From Candidatus Nanopelagicaceae bacterium (GTDB lineage Bacteria; Actinomycetota; Actinomycetes; Nanopelagicales; Nanopelagicaceae): DNA of 7,689 bases. Within the stretch, counting starts at the first letter, position 1. Every line of letters starts with the position of its first letter. The DNA lies in the NCBI GenBank assembly GCA_023260175.1, contig JALQWD010000003.1:1-7689 (forward strand), written 5' to 3'. Below the pieces are notes generated by a model. That model saw only the letters and a list, made by a program, of their open reading frames with translations, had not been told where the DNA came from and did no database searches. This document shows positions 1-5,988 of this stretch, in pieces. The translations under genes and the position numbers were made by a program.

Positions 1-161
1 CGTTGCGGAGTTAAGCCCTGCTGACTAAATGCAATCGCAGTCGCTTCTGCGGTTCCAACCCAGATTGGCAGGTAACGCTGACCAGAGATCTCTTTTAGGA
101 GAACGATCGGTTGGTTAGATGGCATCTCAATTCGGACGCCAATAACCTCTACCGGAATCAT
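1..161 (-). CDS. Bifunctional nuclease (DUF151/BFN) family protein, N-terminal part
   Basis: The first 53 codons of a gene whose 3' end lies beyond the window. The translation begins MIPVEVIGVRIEMPSNQPIV and continues with LLKEISGQRYLPIWVG and TAEATAIAFSQQGLTPQR. This matches the start of the DUF151 family: conserved SNQPIVLL, RYLPIW and EATAIA segments. Family members are small cytosolic proteins described as bifunctional nucleases, mainly from plant and Thermotoga homologues; the role in Actinobacteria is not settled. The ATG follows the ftsR stop after only 2 nt and has no clear ribosome binding site, so it is probably translated by coupling to ftsR. The place directly after ftsR matches Rv1829 after Rv1828 in M. 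tuberculosis. The family call is firm; the C-terminal half cannot be judged here. Confidence 0.9.
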   Translation of the reverse strand, partial: MIPVEVIGVRIEMPSNQPIVLLKEISGQRYLPIWVGTAEATAIAFSQQGLTPQ

Positions 162-163
162 TT

Positions 164-880
164 TTAACGAAGACGATTTACGCCGGTACGAACTAACGCT
201 GCATGAAGCTTTACAGAGAGTGATGCCAATTCGCGTTGAACTTCCTCGGCGCGAGCTTTAGCTTCGATGCTCTTCTGGCGATTAAGTGGCGTGATAACTT
301 GCTCGATCAAACCAATTTCACGATCTGCCGCCGACTTAAATGAACGCAAGTGGCGTGATTCAATTCCGAATGAAGCAAGTTCGGTAACTACCTTTGCAAC
401 AGCAAGCGCATCTGCATCGTAGTAGCGGCCGACTAGAGTGATAAGCCCATGGCTCTCGATTTCAACGAGCTGTTCATCTTTAAGGCCAGATGCCTTAAGT
501 AGCTCTTCACGAGATAAGCGGAGCTCTGAGCTCTCGGCAAATGATGCTGCGCTGATATCTGAATCTGTTGAAATTACACCAAGACGTGGTGCCGGCGCAC
601 TGCTGCCATTGCCAGGTGTTAAACCGCGATCCATTGCTTCCAAATTATCTTTAATGACTTTAAGCGGTAGATACTGATCGCGTTGCGCAAGGAGCACATA
701 ACGTAAACGATCTAAATCGACGGCTGTAAATTTACGGTAACCAGATGGTGTGCGCTGAGGTTCGATTAAACCCTCTGACTCTAAGAATCGGATCTTTGAA
801 ATTGTTACGTCTGGGAACTCTCCGCGGAGTCTTCCTAGAACTTCACCGATGCTGAGGTAAGCGCGTGCTGGTACTGACAT
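164..880 (-). CDS. ftsR: MerR-family transcriptional regulator, FtsR type
   Basis: A 238-residue DNA-binding regulator. Residues about 8-75 form a MerR winged helix-turn-helix, with YLSIGEVLGRL, KIRFLESEGLI, and SGYRKFTAVDLDRLRYV. A low-complexity linker rich in Ser, Ala and Pro follows (about 88-118). The C-terminal part (about 120-238) has a second helical domain and a charged, probably coiled-coil end (about 200-230), as in the two-domain Rv1828 family rather than metal-sensing MerR; no cysteine metal site is visible. Corynebacterium FtsR activates ftsZ, and Rv1828 is its mycobacterial relative, so a role in cell-division control is inferred. The ATG at 880 follows an AAGGGA ribosome binding site 8 nt away and lies 26 nt after garA. 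A MerR-style dyad before garA suggests feedback on its own operon. Confidence 0.88.
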   Translation of the reverse strand: MSVPARAYLSIGEVLGRLRGEFPDVTISKIRFLESEGLIEPQRTPSGYRKFTAVDLDRLRYVLLAQRDQYLPLKVIKDNLEAMDRGLTPGNGSSAPAPRLGVISTDSDISAASFAESSELRLSREELLKASGLKDEQLVEIESHGLITLVGRYYDADALAVAKVVTELASFGIESRHLRSFKSAADREIGLIEQVITPLNRQKSIEAKARAEEVQRELASLSVKLHAALVRTGVNRLR

Positions 881-906
881 TTATTAATTCCCTTTTGTTA
901 ATACTT

Positions 907-1335
907 TTACTTTTTATTGTTTATTTTTTGCACGAACAACATATGAAACTTGCCAAATTGAATCTCATCGCCACTAGTTAAAGTTGCACGAGCAATTGAA
1001 TTGTTATTGACGTAAGTGCCGTTGAGGCTACCTAGATCAATTAATTCGAAACGCTCTCCTGCACGACGGATATTTGCATGTTTACGCGAGACAGTTACAT
1101 CATCTAGTAAGACATCGTTATCGCCAGAGCGACCGATTGTTGTCTCAGGGGAATCTAGAAGGAAACGCTCTCCGCGGTTTGGGCCACGATGAATAATCAA
1201 CATCGCAGCATCTGGATTTAGTTGGGAAATAACGTTGCGCTCTTCTTCAGTTAACTGCTCGAGCGCATCTTCTGAATCAACAGAACGGAGACCGAGATTG
1301 ATAGTCGAGGTGACCTCGTACTCAATCTCTGCCAT
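907..1335 (-). CDS. garA: FHA-domain metabolic switch protein GarA/OdhI
   Basis: A 142-residue soluble protein with a single forkhead-associated domain at about 45-136. It shows RGPNRGERFLLD (50-61), GRS (68-70), the phospho-threonine-binding DDVTVSRKH (78-86) and GSLNGTYVN (102-110). In Mycobacterium and Corynebacterium this protein inhibits 2-oxoglutarate dehydrogenase and tunes glutamate metabolism until Ser/Thr kinases phosphorylate its N-terminal ETTS motif, after which the tail folds onto its own FHA domain. Here the equivalent tail reads YEVTSTINLG (6-15): one of the two adjacent threonines is Val8 and only Thr9 remains. The C-terminus is short, ending in KINNKK. The ATG at 1335 has an AGAGG ribosome binding site 6 nt away. 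Its neighbours gcvH and ftsR match the mycobacterial Rv1826-Rv1828 order. The gene probably has its own promoter. Confidence 0.93.
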   Translation of the reverse strand: MAEIEYEVTSTINLGLRSVDSEDALEQLTEEERNVISQLNPDAAMLIIHRGPNRGERFLLDSPETTIGRSGDNDVLLDDVTVSRKHANIRRAGERFELIDLGSLNGTYVNNNSIARATLTSGDEIQFGKFHMLFVQKINNKK

Positions 1336-1351
1336 GGGGAACCTCTTTTGA

Positions 1352-1361
1352 TTAACGTTAA
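1352..1361. repeat. Perfect 10-bp palindrome in the garA leader
   Basis: TTAACGTTAA is its own reverse complement and sits 17-26 bp before the garA start codon, just upstream of the AGAGG ribosome binding site and downstream of the predicted transcription start. It could be a small operator or chance in AT-rich DNA. Nothing else in the sequence decides between these. Confidence 0.4.
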
Positions 1362-1377
1362 CTAAACCTTGAGGGCG

Positions 1378-1407
1378 AACTTAATGACCCCAAGGGGTTA
1401 CCGTCAA
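1378..1407 (-). promoter_or_regulatory. Candidate garA-ftsR promoter
   Basis: On the minus strand TTGACG (1407-1402, five of six matches to TTGACA) is followed after 18 bp by TAAGTT (1383-1378), which fits the actinobacterial TANNNT -10 pattern. Transcription would start near 1371 and give a leader of about 35 nt ending in AGAGG, 6 nt before the ATG. The 81-bp gcvH-garA spacer is the longest inside this gene block, consistent with a promoter here. No start site has been measured, so this is a sequence prediction. Confidence 0.55.
1385..1400. promoter_or_regulatory. Inverted repeat within the promoter spacer (MerR-type operator candidate)
   Basis: Plus strand TGACCCC-AA-GGGGTTA: 7-bp arms with one mismatch around a 2-bp centre. 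It fills all but one base at each side of the 18-bp spacer between the predicted -35 and -10 of garA, and its centre coincides with the spacer centre. MerR-family activators bind such dyads between -35 and -10, and the family member ftsR is encoded downstream of garA. A transcription terminator is less likely because no T-run follows on either strand. Confidence 0.55.
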
Positions 1408-1416
1408 GTGGAGGTT

Positions 1417-1794
1417 TTAACCGATAAGGCTTGAGTAGGCCGATGAATCCATTAGCTCTGATGAAGGAGCTGAAACCTCGATCTCAGCAATCCAGCCAGC
1501 GCCATATGGATCTGAATTCAAAGTCTCAGGTGCAGCATCTAATTGTGAATTAACTGCAATTACTTTGCCGGTTACAGGTGAGAATAATTCTGAAACGCTC
1601 TTAGTTGATTCGATTTCGCCGCAAACTGAACCTTCAGTTACAGAATCGCCAACTTTTGGAAGTTGCACATAAACAATGTCGCCAAGTGCGCCTTGCGCAT
1701 AATCAGTAATGCCAATCTTGAAGCGATTGCCACCAAGATCTTCTACCCATTCGTGATCTTTTGAGTACTGAAGATTTCCTGGAACGTTTGACAC
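1417..1794 (-). CDS. gcvH: Glycine cleavage system H protein
   Basis: A 125-residue lipoyl-carrier protein that shuttles the aminomethyl group between the P, T and L proteins of the glycine cleavage complex in the cytosol. The length is normal for the family. It starts YSKDHEWVE (10-18), continues with IGITDYAQGALGDIVYVQLPKVG (28-49), and carries the lipoylation motif GEIESTKSVSEL with Lys65 as the modified residue. SDPYGAGWIAEIE (94-106) is the conserved C-terminal stretch. The start is GTG at 1794, set by a strong ribosome binding site GAAGGGGA 6 nt away; the upstream ATG in CATATGAAGG runs into a stop after four codons. It lies 31 nt after the phosphatidyltransferase and 81 nt before garA. 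The other glycine cleavage genes are not in the window. Confidence 0.96.
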   Translation of the reverse strand: MSNVPGNLQYSKDHEWVEDLGGNRFKIGITDYAQGALGDIVYVQLPKVGDSVTEGSVCGEIESTKSVSELFSPVTGKVIAVNSQLDAAPETLNSDPYGAGWIAEIEVSAPSSELMDSSAYSSLIG

Positions 1795-1800
1795 TTTAAA

Positions 1801-1808
1801 TCCCCTTC
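1801..1808 (-). promoter_or_regulatory. Ribosome binding site deciding the gcvH GTG start
   Basis: Minus strand GAAGGGGA, 6 nt before the GTG codon. It is the strongest Shine-Dalgarno-like site in this gene block and justifies a GTG start for gcvH. Confidence 0.75.
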
Positions 1809-1825
1809 ATATGCGCGATTAAGAA

Positions 1826-2386
1826 TTAACCTTTGATTAAACCGTTGGGAAATCTAATACTTTTTATGCCAGATACCAAGTACCCAACGCCGGTAATGAG
1901 GTATAGCGCTACTCCCCAGGCGCTAAAGGCCCAGCCGAAGACAAACCCTAGTGTTCCCCACAACCCCGCGCTCTGGGATAGAAATAGCAGCGGGAAGGCG
2001 TAGAGCAGATTAAAGGTCGCAGCTTTGCCAATGTAATTGACCGTCAAAACCGGTAGATGTTTTCGCTGTAGCGCTATATTTACAAATAGAAGTGCGATAT
2101 CTCTGATGACAAGCGCGAGTACCAACCACGTTGGCATGATCGCTCGATCCCATAAAACATAAAGCGAAGCTGCAATATAGAAGCGATCGAATAGCGGATC
2201 GAGCATCGCCCCTAGTTTTGATTCTTGATGTAACCAACGGGCAATCTTGCCGTCGAAATAATCAGTGAGACTTGCAATAGCAAGAATCAAAAGCGCCAAA
2301 CCATCTCTACGGTCACCAGCAAAATTGAGAAATAACGGAATTAACGCACCACGTAAGACTGATAGCGCATTAGGTATCGTAAACAT
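1826..2386 (-). CDS. pgsA: CDP-alcohol phosphatidyltransferase (PgsA2 / cardiolipin-synthase-like)
   Basis: A 186-residue integral membrane enzyme of phospholipid synthesis that transfers a phosphatidyl group from CDP-diacylglycerol to an alcohol. The full catalytic signature is present: Asp42, Asp45-Gly46, Ala49-Arg50, Gly59, Asp63 and Asp67 (DYFDGKIAR, then GAMLDPLFD). Several hydrophobic segments (about 6-21, 28-42, 69-104, 125-138, 142-172) fit the usual helical bundle. GKAATFNLLYAFPLL (120-134) is typical of the actinobacterial Rv1822-like subgroup. Whether the acceptor is glycerol-3-phosphate or phosphatidylglycerol (cardiolipin synthesis) cannot be decided from sequence. The ATG overlaps the cmk-der stop as TAATG, so translation is probably coupled; only a weak GAGAG lies upstream. 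In M. tuberculosis DUF881/DUF1290 genes separate it from gcvH; here they are absent. Confidence 0.88.
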   Translation of the reverse strand: MFTIPNALSVLRGALIPLFLNFAGDRRDGLALLILAIASLTDYFDGKIARWLHQESKLGAMLDPLFDRFYIAASLYVLWDRAIMPTWLVLALVIRDIALLFVNIALQRKHLPVLTVNYIGKAATFNLLYAFPLLFLSQSAGLWGTLGFVFGWAFSAWGVALYLITGVGYLVSGIKSIRFPNGLIKG

Positions 2387-4338
2387 TAGTCGCGCTCTCT
2401 TACCTTTATGGAGACCTGAACTGGACTTCCTTCAAAGCCAAACTCTTCGCGAAGTTTGCGTTCGATAAATCGGCGATATGGTGGTTCGATCCAATCGTTA
2501 GTGAAGACCACAAACTTAGGTGGCGCAATGCCTGCCTGCGTTGCGTAATAAACCTTCGGTTGCTTTCCACCACGAACTGGCGGCGGAGTTGCCCCGATAA
2601 GTGCGCCAAGGAAGGAATTTAGCTTTCCAGTTGGAACACGAGTTTCCCATGAAGCAAGAGCTGTTCTTAGCGCTGGCGCTAAACGATCGCGATGCCAACC
2701 TGTCTTTGCAGCAACATTTACACGCTGTGCCCAAGTGATGTGAGTTAGATGGCGATCAAGTTCTTTATCTAGTTGAATGCGGCGATCCTCATCAACTAGA
2801 TCCCACTTATTCATAACAAGAACTAGAGCCTTGCCGGCATCTTCAACCATGCTGATGATTTTCAAATCTTGTTCGGTCATCGGTTCTGATGCATCTAGAA
2901 CCAAAGCAACAACTTCGGCTCGCTCTAGAGCAACTTGTGTGCGCAGAATTGAATAGTAATCACTGCCGCTAGCTTGATTAGCACGCTTCTTAATTCCTGC
3001 AGTATCGACAAAGCGCCATGTTGATCCACCGAAATCAATCAAAGAGTCAACTGGATCTCTAGTTGTGCCTGCTTTGTCATCCACTAATGAAAGCTGCTCT
3101 CCGGCAATTGCATTTAACAAACTTGATTTACCAACATTTGGTCTTCCAATTAACGCAACCTTGCGATGGTTATCTTTAACGATTGCGCTGCCAACTTCAG
3201 GCAAAGAAGCTACAACTAAATCTAAAAGATCTGCACTTCCCTTACCGTGCAAAGCGGTAACAAAATGCGGTTCGCCAAGTCCCAAATTCCAGAGCGCATG
3301 AGCTTCCGATTCCTCTTTAGGCGAATCAACTTTGTTTGCTACCAAAAATACTTTCTTTTTAGATTTACGAAGTGCATCAACCATCGCTTCATCTTCAGTC
3401 TGCGCGCCAACTTGTGCATCTACTACAAAGAGAATTACATCTGCCTCTTCAATTGCAATCTCTGCTCCAGCGCTAACACCAATAGAGATTCCATCGGGAT
3501 GAGACTCCCAACCTCCAGTATCCATCAAGATGAATTCGCGAGAATTCCATTCGCACTCGTAGCGCACGCGATCTCGCGTTACACCTGGCACGTCTTCAAC
3601 AATTGCTTCACGGCGACCTAGAAAACGATTAATTAATGTTGATTTACCAACATTTGGTCGCCCAAGAATTGCAACGATTGGTAATCCAAGTAGCTGGCGC
3701 TCCTTAAGCAATTCCCAAATTAATTCAACAGTCTCTTCTAGGTTGATCTCTGTTGAATCTACAACAACGGCATCAATAGCTTGTTCTAGAGGCGATGCAG
3801 CCCGAGTTGAATCTTTCTCATCGCGCACTGCAAGAGATTGCGCTAAATCCTTATCGGTATTTAATTCCGCTTCTCTGCGCTTTGCGCGTGCATCTAGATC
3901 TGCTGTTAGATAAATCTTAAGGTGAGACTGTGGTGCCACAACAGTTCCAATATCTCGACCTTCAACAACAATTCCACGTTTTGCTTCATTAATAATTTTG
4001 CGTTGCAATAACAATAGCTCTGCGCGCACTTCTGGCATCGCAGCATAGGTTGAAACCTGAGCAGTTACCTCTTCACTGCGAATCTCTTCTGAGATATCTA
4101 CTTTGCCGCATTTGAGAATTGGTTTCTCTGGATCTGGATTAAAAGTTAGCTTCTCGTCCATAAGAGCTTCAACCAACATATTGGCATCAGTAATTTTTTT
4201 CTGCATTGCAAGCCAAGTTGCGCCGCGATACAACGCACCTGTATCTAAATAATTCCAATCAGCGCGTTTAGCAAGCGCTTTAGCGGTACTTGATTTACCG
4301 GCACCGCTTGGTCCATCCATTGCAACAATAATTGGCAT
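2386..4338 (-). CDS. cmk-der: Bifunctional cytidylate kinase / ribosome-assembly GTPase Der (fusion)
   Basis: A 650-residue fusion. Residues 1-215 are a complete CMP/dCMP kinase: P-loop GPSGAGKSS (9-17), DTGALYRG (32-39), EGRDIGT (126-132) and RDEKDSTR (172-179). Residues 220-650 are a complete Der (EngA), which acts in 50S subunit maturation. Its first GTPase domain has GRPNVGKST (226-234), DTGG (273-276) and NKVD (335-338); the second has GRPNVGKSS (398-406), DTAG (445-448) and NKWD (510-513). A C-terminal KH-like domain (about 560-650) includes [10 protein letters not shown] and [11 protein letters not shown]. No nucleotide-binding motif is lost. The start is ATG at 4338, overlapping the tyrA stop as TAATG with GGAG 5 nt upstream; a TTG at 4371 would add 11 residues without family support. 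The fusion is known in Bifidobacterium and other Actinobacteria, whereas M. tuberculosis has two genes. Confidence 0.96.
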   Translation of the reverse strand: MPIIVAMDGPSGAGKSSTAKALAKRADWNYLDTGALYRGATWLAMQKKITDANMLVEALMDEKLTFNPDPEKPILKCGKVDISEEIRSEEVTAQVSTYAAMPEVRAELLLLQRKIINEAKRGIVVEGRDIGTVVAPQSHLKIYLTADLDARAKRREAELNTDKDLAQSLAVRDEKDSTRAASPLEQAIDAVVVDSTEINLEETVELIWELLKERQLLGLPIVAILGRPNVGKSTLINRFLGRREAIVEDVPGVTRDRVRYECEWNSREFILMDTGGWESHPDGISIGVSAGAEIAIEEADVILFVVDAQVGAQTEDEAMVDALRKSKKKVFLVANKVDSPKEESEAHALWNLGLGEPHFVTALHGKGSADLLDLVVASLPEVGSAIVKDNHRKVALIGRPNVGKSSLLNAIAGEQLSLVDDKAGTTRDPVDSLIDFGGSTWRFVDTAGIKKRANQASGSDYYSILRTQVALERAEVVALVLDASEPMTEQDLKIISMVEDAGKALVLVMNKWDLVDEDRRIQLDKELDRHLTHITWAQRVNVAAKTGWHRDRLAPALRTALASWETRVPTGKLNSFLGALIGATPPPVRGGKQPKVYYATQAGIAPPKFVVFTNDWIEPPYRRFIERKLREEFGFEGSPVQVSIKVRERD

Positions 4339-5381
4339 TACTTCTCCGAACGCGGTGGGTGTACGCGCCAATTAGCTGCCAACAGATGCTTCTGTAAAAC
4401 ATCTGCGTTGCTTGGGCTTAAAGCTAACAAAACTAAACCTGTCTCTTGTTCTGGTGAATGCTCAATGGTTATATCTTCCACGTTTACATTTGCTTTTGCA
4501 CATTCACCAAAGAGCAGCGCTAATTGATTTGGTTTATCGTCAATAACTATCGGCAGATAGGTGTAATTTCGTGAAGCGCTACGGTGCTTGCCTGGTAGCG
4601 ATTGACGGCCTTTGCGCCCTCTCTCAAGCACGCTGGAAACATCATATGTATCAATTAATGTCGATAAATCACTTTGGAAATCTTTGAGTAAAGGAAGCAG
4701 CGCATCTTGATTTAGCTTCAAAATCTCTCGCCATAACTCCGGATTGGAAGCGGCGATTCTCGTGGTATCCAGAACCCCACTTCCGGCAAGGGCTAAATGT
4801 TCTGGACTCTTTCCAAGTAACTGCGCAGCTAAGAGCGAGGAGATTATCTGGGGCATATGGCTAACCGCGGCCACCGCCATATCGTGATCCTCTACGCTCA
4901 TTGCAATGACCCGTGCGCCAAGTTTCTCGATTAACTCTTTCACTTGCGCAATAGCTTGGCCAGAGGTTTCGTTAAGCGGAGTGATAATCCAACTCTTTCC
5001 AACAAATAGATCAGATTGAGCCGCCTCTGCCCCATCGAGTTCTCGACCTGCCATCGGATGGGTTGGACAGAATCGCTCTGCTAACTCAGGAAATTTCTGC
5101 ACTTCAACTTTAACTTTAGTTTTAGTACTACCAATATCTATAAACGTCGACTTTGGATACAGATTTTTATACTTTGAAAGTATGCCTTCTAAGGCGCTCG
5201 TCGGTGTCGCAATAACAACTAAGTTTGGATCCTTTATTACCGAGGTGGCATCAGCTAAATCATTGGCTAAAGATTGCGCACGCCCATCTTCATCGATTAA
5301 TTGAACCTCTGCACCGGCGCGCTTTGCTCCAAGCGCAATTGAGGTTCCAATCAACCCTGCGCCGATTATTACTATCTTCAT
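4338..5381 (-). CDS. tyrA: Prephenate dehydrogenase with C-terminal ACT domain
   Basis: A 347-residue cytosolic enzyme that oxidatively decarboxylates prephenate to 4-hydroxyphenylpyruvate, the tyrosine branch. The N-terminal Rossmann fold has GAGLIGTS (7-14) and acidic residues after the second strand (IDED, 29-32), which favour NAD over [13 protein letters not shown] (56-64), DIGSTKTKV (82-90), the catalytic-region HPMAGRE (108-114) and SHMPQ (174-178) are conserved. A basic linker (255-271) leads to an ACT domain at about 276-345, the usual site of tyrosine feedback. Arogenate dehydrogenase activity cannot be excluded. The ATG overlaps the aroH stop as ATGA and has no strong ribosome binding site, so it is probably translated by coupling to aroH, whose enzyme supplies its substrate. 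Confidence 0.94.
   Translation of the reverse strand: MKIVIIGAGLIGTSIALGAKRAGAEVQLIDEDGRAQSLANDLADATSVIKDPNLVVIATPTSALEGILSKYKNLYPKSTFIDIGSTKTKVKVEVQKFPELAERFCPTHPMAGRELDGAEAAQSDLFVGKSWIITPLNETSGQAIAQVKELIEKLGARVIAMSVEDHDMAVAAVSHMPQIISSLLAAQLLGKSPEHLALAGSGVLDTTRIAASNPELWREILKLNQDALLPLLKDFQSDLSTLIDTYDVSSVLERGRKGRQSLPGKHRSASRNYTYLPIVIDDKPNQLALLFGECAKANVNVEDITIEHSPEQETGLVLLALSPSNADVLQKHLLAANWRVHPPRSEK
4341..4347 (-). promoter_or_regulatory. Ribosome binding site deciding the cmk-der start
   Basis: Minus strand GGAGAAG inside the last codons of tyrA, with GGAG placed 5 nt before the ATG at 4338. It supports this ATG over the in-frame TTG 33 nt upstream. Confidence 0.7.
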
Positions 5382-5731
5382 TGCGCGATATCTTTACGTA
5401 AAGCTTGCGCCCCTCGAAGATAGATATGTTTTGCAGCTCTATCCATCTGAACATGGAGCATCACTCGAATCACTAGCGGCATTGAGCCAGGTACATCCAT
5501 CTCAACCGCACACAAGAGCGGTACTGCTCCAAAACCAATCTCTCTAGCCGAAGCCGCTGGAAACGAGGCATTTAAATCAGGGGTGCAGGTAAGAAGAACT
5601 GAGATCACATCATCGGTTTGCAAATCATTGGCCTGCAAAATGGCAGGTAAGAGCTCTTTAACTCCGGAGGCAATCTCCTCTGGAGTATTGGCGCTCACTT
5701 GAATCGCGCCACGAATAGCTCTCAAGTTCAT
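5378..5731 (-). CDS. aroH: Chorismate mutase, AroH (monofunctional) type
   Basis: A 117-residue protein that matches Bacillus subtilis AroH along its length and converts chorismate to prephenate, the first step towards Phe and Tyr. The active-site residues are in place: Arg7 (LRAIRGAI), Arg63 (ASAREIGF), Cys74 and Glu77 (LLCAVEMDV), Arg89 (VIRVMLHV) and Tyr104 (HIYLRGA). It is slightly shorter than B. subtilis AroH at the C-terminus, beyond the catalytic core. The enzyme is trimeric in B. subtilis and is not feedback-inhibited, so control would fall on TyrA or on transcription. The ATG at 5731 follows AGGAAAGG (5751-5744) at a long 12-nt spacing. It is the first gene after a 257-bp gap and overlaps tyrA by 4 nt. 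Confidence 0.95.
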   Translation of the reverse strand: MNLRAIRGAIQVSANTPEEIASGVKELLPAILQANDLQTDDVISVLLTCTPDLNASFPAASAREIGFGAVPLLCAVEMDVPGSMPLVIRVMLHVQMDRAAKHIYLRGAQALRKDIAQ

Positions 5732-5769
5732 GTCGAGAGTTTACCTTTCCTATTAAAATTTCGTCGGAT

Positions 5770-5799
5770 TTAGAAATAACCTTTTCCAGACATATGCAT
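5770..5799 (-). other. Possible nine-codon leader peptide frame ending Tyr-Phe
   Basis: On the minus strand ATG at 5799 opens a frame MHMSGKGYF and stops with TAA at 5772-5770, 38 nt before aroH. A second in-frame ATG is at 5793. The last two sense codons are Tyr and Phe, the end products of the pathway downstream, which suggests a ribosome-sensing leader. Against it: no clear ribosome binding site and no visible terminator or antiterminator pair. Confidence 0.2.
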
Positions 5800-5800
5800 T

Positions 5801-5919
5801 TGTCGTTAAATCGAATCTTTCGTTTGAACGCCCAATCACTTTCGTTGCTTTATCGGACACGGTTAAATGTCGATAAAACGTTTCTGATTGACAATTTGCG
5901 CCTTGTGATTGTCGATAAA
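5801..5919. repeat. Iterated TGTCGATAAA-like motifs
   Basis: Plus strand TGTCGATAAA occurs exactly at 5868-5877 and 5910-5919, spaced 42 bp (about four helical turns). TGTCGTTAAA (one mismatch) is at 5801-5810, and an inverted copy with one inserted base, TTTATCGGACA, is at 5849-5859. A second element accompanies the outer copies: ATATGCATTTGTC (5792-5804) and ATATGTATTTGTC (5919-5931). The pattern resembles a multi-site protein-binding region. The binding protein is unknown. Confidence 0.55.
5849..5877. repeat. Imperfect inverted repeat, operator-like
   Basis: The left arm TTTATCGGACA (5849-5859) and right arm TGTCGATAAA (5868-5877) are reverse complements apart from one extra G, separated by 8 bp (CGGTTAAA). 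The arms are the iterated motif of this gap in opposite orientation. As RNA it could form a stem of ten pairs with a bulge, but no T-run follows, so an operator is more likely than a terminator. Confidence 0.5.
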
Positions 5920-5950
5920 TATGTATTTGTCTAGCTATGAAGTTGTTTTA

Positions 5951-5979
5951 TTAATATATCGATATTTATATATTATCAA
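5951..5979 (-). promoter_or_regulatory. Candidate distal promoter for aroH-tyrA-cmk-der
   Basis: Minus strand TTGATA (5979-5974, five of six to TTGACA) is followed after 17 bp by TATTAA (5956-5951, four of six to TATAAT). Transcription would start near 5944 and give a leader of about 210 nt carrying all the repeat motifs. The region is extremely AT-rich, so chance matches are likely; a closer -10-like TTTAAT at 5757-5752 lacks a -35. Confidence 0.35.
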
Positions 5980-5984
5980 TATAT
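5968..5984. repeat. AT-only inverted repeat after the rluB stop
   Basis: ATATATT-ATC-AATATAT: perfect 7-bp arms with a 3-nt loop, 4 nt past the rluB stop codon. All stem pairs are A-T and no T-run follows on the rluB transcript, so it would be a poor intrinsic terminator. It overlaps the candidate -35 of the aroH promoter. Confidence 0.4.
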
Positions 5985-5988
5985 GGTT

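Larger units (their letters stand above)
5732..5988. other. AT-rich intergenic region between rluB and aroH
   Basis: The longest gene-free stretch of the window (257 bp), more AT-rich than the coding DNA around it, especially at 5940-5988. It contains a candidate promoter for aroH, iterated TGTCGATAAA-like motifs, an imperfect dyad, an AT-only inverted repeat next to the rluB stop, and two short reading frames described separately. I see no tRNA, T-box core (AGGGTGG), parS site or GC-rich terminator. In a chromosome where most junctions overlap, so long a gap suggests function. What that function is cannot be told from sequence. Confidence 0.8.

Noticed and set aside
1385..1400. Terminator between gcvH and garA
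   Set aside because: The CCCC/GGGG arms have only a 2-nt centre and no following T-run; the exact centring between promoter hexamers fits an operator better.
2010..2734. Other frames of 67-75 codons over pgsA and the 3' end of cmk-der
   Set aside because: They are alternative frames of well-supported genes, with biased low-complexity translations and no ribosome binding sites.
3247..3621. A 124-codon plus-strand frame opposite cmk-der
   Set aside because: It lies wholly antisense to Der GTPase domain 1, whose motifs ([17 protein letters not shown]) explain the sequence; its translation is Cys/Arg-rich and matches no family.
4338..4371. Upstream TTG start for cmk-der
   Set aside because: It would add 11 residues overlapping tyrA without family similarity, whereas ATG at 4338 has GGAG 5 nt away and begins exactly at the kinase P-loop strand.
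5968..5984. Intrinsic terminator after rluB
   Set aside because: The stem is all A-T pairs and no T-run follows on the rluB transcript; it is listed only as an inverted repeat.
5951..5984. Chromosome dimer-resolution (dif) site
   Set aside because: The AT-rich palindromic look is suggestive, but I could not align both Xer arms of a dif-like site around a 6-bp centre.
5732..5988. Replication origin or T-box riboswitch
   Set aside because: There is no dnaA/dnaN context and no exact TTATCCACA boxes, only one-mismatch forms; the T-box core AGGGTGG and an associated terminator are absent.
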